Source of the DNA: Candidatus Thorarchaeota archaeon
Lineage (GTDB): Archaea; Asgardarchaeota; Thorarchaeia; Thorarchaeales; Thorarchaeaceae
Direction: 5' to 3'
DNA length: 64,000 nt
Assembly (NCBI GenBank): GCA_016933575.1
Contig: JAFGAR010000040.1
Coordinates: 62,001 to 126,000, forward strand
The notes below the pieces were generated by a model. The model searched no databases and was not told the DNA's origin. It saw only the letters and a program-made list of their open reading frames with translations. Positions 60,611 through 64,000 of this stretch are shown one piece after another (positions within the stretch are counted from its first letter, which is position 1; every line of letters begins with the position of its first letter). The position numbers and the translations under genes were made by a program.

Positions 60611-60997
60611 TCAGACCATTTTGATATGAACAAGGCTTCCTCTTCTTACTTGTTTCAATGACATCAGATCGTTGTCACTCGAAGTTATTTTACCAATAAC
60701 ATTGACTTGACTATAGGTCCGCATGTCCTCAAGATAGATACAGAGTGAATCCCCTAATGGTAAATATGAAATATCTCCTCTCTTTACCGTGTTTGTCGGT
60801 TTTGCATTGCCCTTGGATATTCCTAGAGTTATTTGCATCTCATTCCTCATGAGAGCTGTACGACCTTCTAAAGGAAGTCTGAGTTTTATCTCTTCGACAA
60901 TAAGTGGCGCATGAATTCGGTTGATATAACCTCTAAGGATCAAATCTCCCTCAAACACAAACTCTAGATGAATATCAGTATCACTCAAATCTGGCAT
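60611..60997 (-). CDS. DUF369/cyclophilin-like fold protein
   Basis: An archaeal DUF369 protein with a cyclophilin-like beta barrel: IHAPLIVEEIKLRLPLEGRT, MQITLGISKGNAKPTNTVKR and GDISYLPLGDSLCIYLEDMR are the typical strands, with the glycine-rich LGD-S-L-CIY segment. It lacks the Arg/Phe catalytic pair of prolyl isomerases, so isomerase activity is unlikely. Convergent with the E2F-like gene (6-nt gap) and divergent from the VWA gene. Confidence 0.75.
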   Translation of the reverse strand: MPDLSDTDIHLEFVFEGDLILRGYINRIHAPLIVEEIKLRLPLEGRTALMRNEMQITLGISKGNAKPTNTVKRGDISYLPLGDSLCIYLEDMRTYSQVNVIGKITSSDNDLMSLKQVRRGSLVHIKMV

Positions 60998-61110
60998 ACA
61001 CTTTCCTCAACACATAGTCCTAAAATGTTCTACGTTCTATTCTTCGGCAAAGCCTTAATTGGTCACACACATTTTTACAATCGGAGCGGATACGACTGTC
61101 AAAAACCAAA

Positions 61111-62223
61111 ATGGATGTCGCATTTGTTGTTGATACAACAGGTTCAATGAAAGACGACATCAAGGCTGTGAAAGACAGTCTATATGAAATTGTTAATCAC
61201 ATAACTTCGAGAACCAAAGACTTAGCTATCCGTTTTGGAGTTGTGTCCTATCGGGATCATCCTCCACAGGACCGGTCTTACATTACAAAGGTATTTGATT
61301 TCACAGAGAATGTGAAACGTGTTCAAAAACTCATCGCAGAGCTAAAACCCTCTGAAGGTGGCGATACGCCTGAAGCTGTTGCTGATGGATTACATGAAGC
61401 AAGAACTAGATTATCTTGGGATCGCGAAGCCTACAAGATCGTACTTCTTGTTGGCGATGCACCGCCTCATGGCAGAAAGTACAATTCTATTGGTGATGAT
61501 TATTTCACAGAAGGTTGTCCTAGTGGTTATGATCCCATAGATGAAGTCCAACAACTTAGGAAGGACTTTGGTTCAACTATCTTCATCTTTGTATGCGGCT
61601 GTAATCCCCTTGTAGAGGTATCATTTCGTCAGATTGCTGATTCAATTGATGGTGGGAAATACTATTCATTACTTGAAGCGCATGAACTGCCCCAAGCGAT
61701 ACTCAATATCCTTGAAGGCGTGAGTGACCTTATTGAAGCAGATAGAAAGGTTCTCTCTTACTATGAATCACATGATGGGACATTCGATATGGGTGAGGCT
61801 GCAGCAACTTTGAATTTGGAGCTTCGCGTATTAAAAACCTCACTCTCAAGACTTCTAGAGCTGGGTCGGATCACTCGTTGGCCAAAGGGACGACCCCTTG
61901 CATCTGACACCCTAGGAATATCTGCAACACTAGGTGCTATGCCGAACAATATTGTCGCTGGGAAAGCATTCAACTATTCAATTCACATAAACAATCCAAG
62001 TGCAGCTGTGGTTCGAGTGAGAGTAATTGCTTCACTTGTAACTTCAGAAGGTGTATCTGAAGTAACTAATGAAAGCCATGATGTACCACCTCAATCTGAG
62101 AAAACATTAGACCTGAAGCTTGTCGCAATGACTGACATAAAAGGCAAAGCAACTCTTCGTGTAGAGGTATTCTATGGCTCGCAGTCGATAGCTACTGAGA
62201 TTTACCCAACACGATTGTACTGA
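61111..62223 (+). CDS. VWA protein with winged helix and Ig-like domain
   Basis: Residues 1-215 are a von Willebrand factor A domain with a canonical MIDAS (MDVAFVVDTTGSMKDDIKAV), GGDTPEAVADGLHEA and VLLVGDAPPHG; the sequence is closest to the VWA of alpha-kinase-type and eukaryotic vwkA proteins. About 220-270 form a winged helix (GTFDMGEAAATLNLELRVLK ... LLELGRITRWPKGRPL) and 275-370 an Ig/arrestin-like beta domain. A CTG at 61096 with GGAG 9 nt upstream would add LSKTK before the first Met, so the start may be there. Metal-dependent ligand binding is expected. It is 14 nt from the next gene. Confidence 0.8.
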   Translation: MDVAFVVDTTGSMKDDIKAVKDSLYEIVNHITSRTKDLAIRFGVVSYRDHPPQDRSYITKVFDFTENVKRVQKLIAELKPSEGGDTPEAVADGLHEARTRLSWDREAYKIVLLVGDAPPHGRKYNSIGDDYFTEGCPSGYDPIDEVQQLRKDFGSTIFIFVCGCNPLVEVSFRQIADSIDGGKYYSLLEAHELPQAILNILEGVSDLIEADRKVLSYYESHDGTFDMGEAAATLNLELRVLKTSLSRLLELGRITRWPKGRPLASDTLGISATLGAMPNNIVAGKAFNYSIHINNPSAAVVRVRVIASLVTSEGVSEVTNESHDVPPQSEKTLDLKLVAMTDIKGKATLRVEVFYGSQSIATEIYPTRLY

Positions 62224-62237
62224 AGGAGGACCTTCCA

Positions 62238-63395
62238 GTGAAACTGAAGGCAAAACAAGGCCGCAATCAAAAGGGACTCAGTTTTATTCTCTCTAAAGAG
62301 TCAGAATTCAAATCCGGAGTCTATTACCTATCTCATAAGATGGTGGATATTCTCGCTGATGTTCGTGTTTCTACGCAAGTACCAGAAGGGTATTTGATCA
62401 TAGATCGTCGCATATTCGATTGGTTATCCTGCGATGAAGCATCTGATATCATAATGACTCCTATTGACTCTACTATTCCTTCATGTGAAATACTTAGACT
62501 TAGTGTCAAATCAACAAAAGGTATAGAATCTCAGACTATAGCTGATATACTCTCAAAGAGAATTAATGATCTGCAAGATGATCTTGAGGGCCTAGTGCTC
62601 CAGAAAGGTCAGACATTTCTAATACAAAGACTTGGAATCCAGTTCACTGTGCTATCTCTTTCTCCGAACGATCCTAAAACGTCCGCCGCACGGATATCTT
62701 GGAGAGCACTAAAGAAAATACATCTGGAACCAATTCATCCAGCTAAGGCTTTCAATCTGTGTTGCGTCGTAGAGGTAGCTGCAGCCTCTCACATTGCTGA
62801 TGTGACAAAAAACACGACTGGTGTTGACACTGAGAACATCCCCCGATATGAAGCATCTCTCGAAGCTCTGAAGCAAATTGCCTTGTCTTATAGTGGATAT
62901 GGTTCTGCCGCTCAATTTTCAGGATTAATTTACTCTGATGATGTCATCGCCTACCAACAATACGATTCCAAGACAGGAAATCCTACTGAAATATCTCCAT
63001 TATATTCTGAATCACTGTTACTGTCCTTCATTGAGTGGATTCGGATGCTCATAAATGAACATAAGAACATCACCTCAAATCCTGGTGTGGCGCTTCAAGA
63101 GGCATTTAAAAAAGCCAGAGAACTAAGTGAGTCCAATGGAATTCCATCAGTGATTCTCTTCTTCTCAAGTGGAGCCCATTCTTCTGGTCCTAATCCCCTC
63201 AAGATTGCAAAGAAATTTCTTGAATCAGTTACGGTTCCCATCATCTGTTTCTCTTTCGGTCAAAATGCAAACCAAGACCTCATGAACGCGATTGCTGATA
63301 TTAGTAAGGGTGTATCGATAGGCATTAGAACTATGAGCGAGATGAACCAAGTTGTGGACGAATTTGAAACATGGAGTACATCTGGAGGCTATTAA
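62238..63395 (+). CDS. Cdc48 N-domain-like domain fused to a degenerate VWA domain
   Basis: Residues 1-155 look like the Cdc48/VAT N-terminal region: a double-psi barrel segment (YLIIDRRIFDWLSCDEASDI ... SCEILRLSV) then the second lobe (VLQKGQTFLIQRLGIQFTVL). Residues 185-385 have the order of a VWA fold (FNLCCVVEVAAASHIADVTK, VILFFSSGAHSSGPNPLKIA, VPIICFSFGQNANQDLMNAI) without the DxSxS MIDAS residues, so metal binding is lost. No AAA motor domain is attached. A GTG start follows GAAGGAGGACC. The next gene begins 1 nt after its stop. Confidence 0.62.
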   Translation: MKLKAKQGRNQKGLSFILSKESEFKSGVYYLSHKMVDILADVRVSTQVPEGYLIIDRRIFDWLSCDEASDIIMTPIDSTIPSCEILRLSVKSTKGIESQTIADILSKRINDLQDDLEGLVLQKGQTFLIQRLGIQFTVLSLSPNDPKTSAARISWRALKKIHLEPIHPAKAFNLCCVVEVAAASHIADVTKNTTGVDTENIPRYEASLEALKQIALSYSGYGSAAQFSGLIYSDDVIAYQQYDSKTGNPTEISPLYSESLLLSFIEWIRMLINEHKNITSNPGVALQEAFKKARELSESNGIPSVILFFSSGAHSSGPNPLKIAKKFLESVTVPIICFSFGQNANQDLMNAIADISKGVSIGIRTMSEMNQVVDEFETWSTSGGY

Positions 63396-64000
63396 GTGAC
63401 AGATGATTTACTTACTCTGATACAGGGGATGTACCATAGTAATGAAATCTATGATTTCATATCAGCTAGATTGCCTGATGATAAACTCTCAACAGGATGG
63501 GTCGAGCAAGGTCTTGTCTACAAGGGTTTCACTGGAAAGATGCACGATAAAAGAATCCAAGAACAACTTGTGATTCCAACGGACCGATTTGCAAGACTAA
63601 TTCAGGATCGGGCTGTGGATTCATCTAGCTTGATTGGTTTACTTCTCTTCGGAGAACATGGTATTCGAGAACCAAAATTTGTAACTTTGATTTTTAATGA
63701 ATCTCCTGATTCTCGGAGTACATTGATGGCACTGACCTTTAGATCAAAAGAAATGAGTCAATCTGAGATCATCCGTATCATCTCAAAACATGTACTTGGA
63801 AATGATAAAGCACCTAGTAACATAGAATCCAAACTAGACTATGTTGAACAATTGAATACAGATGCAGTTCATGGAAATATAGAGGCATTTCTGTCACTAC
63901 GTTTGCCGTCCCCGAAAAAAAGCGTAAATGAATGGATTCGTTCATCAGTCAATGGCATCAATGACCCGTCAGAAGTCATTGCATATCATGGAGATTTGGA
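63396..64000 (+). CDS. Unknown protein, partial (more than 201 aa)
   Basis: Starts with GTG directly at the stop of the Cdc48N-VWA gene (TAAGTG) and is open to the window end, so it is missing from the ORF track. It begins MTDDLLTLIQGMYHSNEIYD and continues with KGFTGKMHDKRIQEQLVIPT and SLIGLLLFGEHGIREPKFVT, an alpha/beta sequence without a recognisable motif in the visible part. Being translationally coupled, it is probably a third component of the VWA/Cdc48N unit. Confidence 0.6.
   Translation, partial: MTDDLLTLIQGMYHSNEIYDFISARLPDDKLSTGWVEQGLVYKGFTGKMHDKRIQEQLVIPTDRFARLIQDRAVDSSSLIGLLLFGEHGIREPKFVTLIFNESPDSRSTLMALTFRSKEMSQSEIIRIISKHVLGNDKAPSNIESKLDYVEQLNTDAVHGNIEAFLSLRLPSPKKSVNEWIRSSVNGINDPSEVIAYHGDL

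Noticed and set aside
1-64000. CRISPR array or insertion sequence
   Set aside because: No regularly spaced 25-40 nt repeats, no transposase ORF and no terminal inverted repeats were seen.

Overview
The window looks like part of an Asgard archaeal chromosome, probably Thorarchaeia-like. This is inferred from gene content, not from a marker phylogeny. Archaeal markers are a DTD2-type D-aminoacyl-tRNA deacylase, PDCD5/TFAR19, a PAC2-family protein, the fused ADP-forming acyl-CoA synthetase, a TrmB-type regulator and a cyclic 2,3-diphosphoglycerate synthetase-like GTPase. Eukaryote-flavoured proteins are a protein with the E2F/DP RRxYD signature, a longin-like domain, a degenerate Ras-like fold, an E1-like enzyme, a Cdc48-N-like domain joined to a VWA fold, and a VWA protein with a DTTGSM MIDAS. 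The DNA is AT-leaning and genes are densely packed, often with 4-nt overlaps, TTG/GTG starts and short Shine-Dalgarno (SD) motifs. I saw no rRNA, tRNA, CRISPR array or insertion sequence.

Layout. 1-3.1 kb: small unknown genes, a winged-helix protein and a gene broken by an in-frame TGA. 3.2-15.6 kb: long coiled-coil proteins, including a 1297-residue TrmB-like protein with about 1000 helical residues between its two usual domains, plus dtdA, a RimI-like acetyltransferase, a MIP18/DUF59 protein, a pseudo-GTPase next to an acidic protein, and an E1/ThiF enzyme. 15.6-21.1 kb: DUF362, an aminotransferase, a YkgJ Cys-cluster protein, two tandem paralogues with conserved cysteines, and a tiny ribbon-helix-helix protein. 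21.2-33.7 kb: acyl-CoA metabolism, with ADP-forming synthetase, a BioD/DRTGG protein, nitroreductase, SCP2-like protein, 3-hydroxyacyl-CoA dehydrogenase with a duplicated C-terminal domain, two crotonases, an SCP-x-type thiolase and its DUF35 partner. An orphan solute-binding protein with apparently permuted lobes lies among them.

34.8-43.6 kb is a glycerol/glycerol-3-phosphate block: FGGY kinase, GlpA-GlpB-GlpC, then a GlcD/AGPS-like flavoprotein and a GlcF-like Fe-S protein, mostly overlapping. A radical SAM protein, a GNAT acetyltransferase and an aldehyde dehydrogenase follow. 47-58 kb is mostly housekeeping: NusB-RsmB-type methyltransferase, PDCD5, TatD, PAC2, a tRNA-binding OB-fold protein with a MazG-like protein, and a PaaK-like ligase, with several unknown genes. 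58-64 kb holds the cyclic 2,3-DPG synthetase homologue, the E2F-like gene behind a repeat-rich leaderless promoter, a cyclophilin-fold DUF369 protein, and a three-gene run (VWA-wHTH-Ig, Cdc48N-VWA, unknown) that leaves the window.

Metabolically the window fits an anaerobic heterotroph that degrades acyl-CoAs to acetyl-CoA, recovers ATP through the ADP-forming synthetase, and oxidises glycerol-3-phosphate and an alpha-hydroxyacid-like substrate through flavin/Fe-S complexes. The most unusual parts are the E2F-like region and its downstream VWA/Cdc48N genes, the giant TrmB-like protein, the longin-wHTH protein, the pseudo-GTPase pair and the permuted binding protein.
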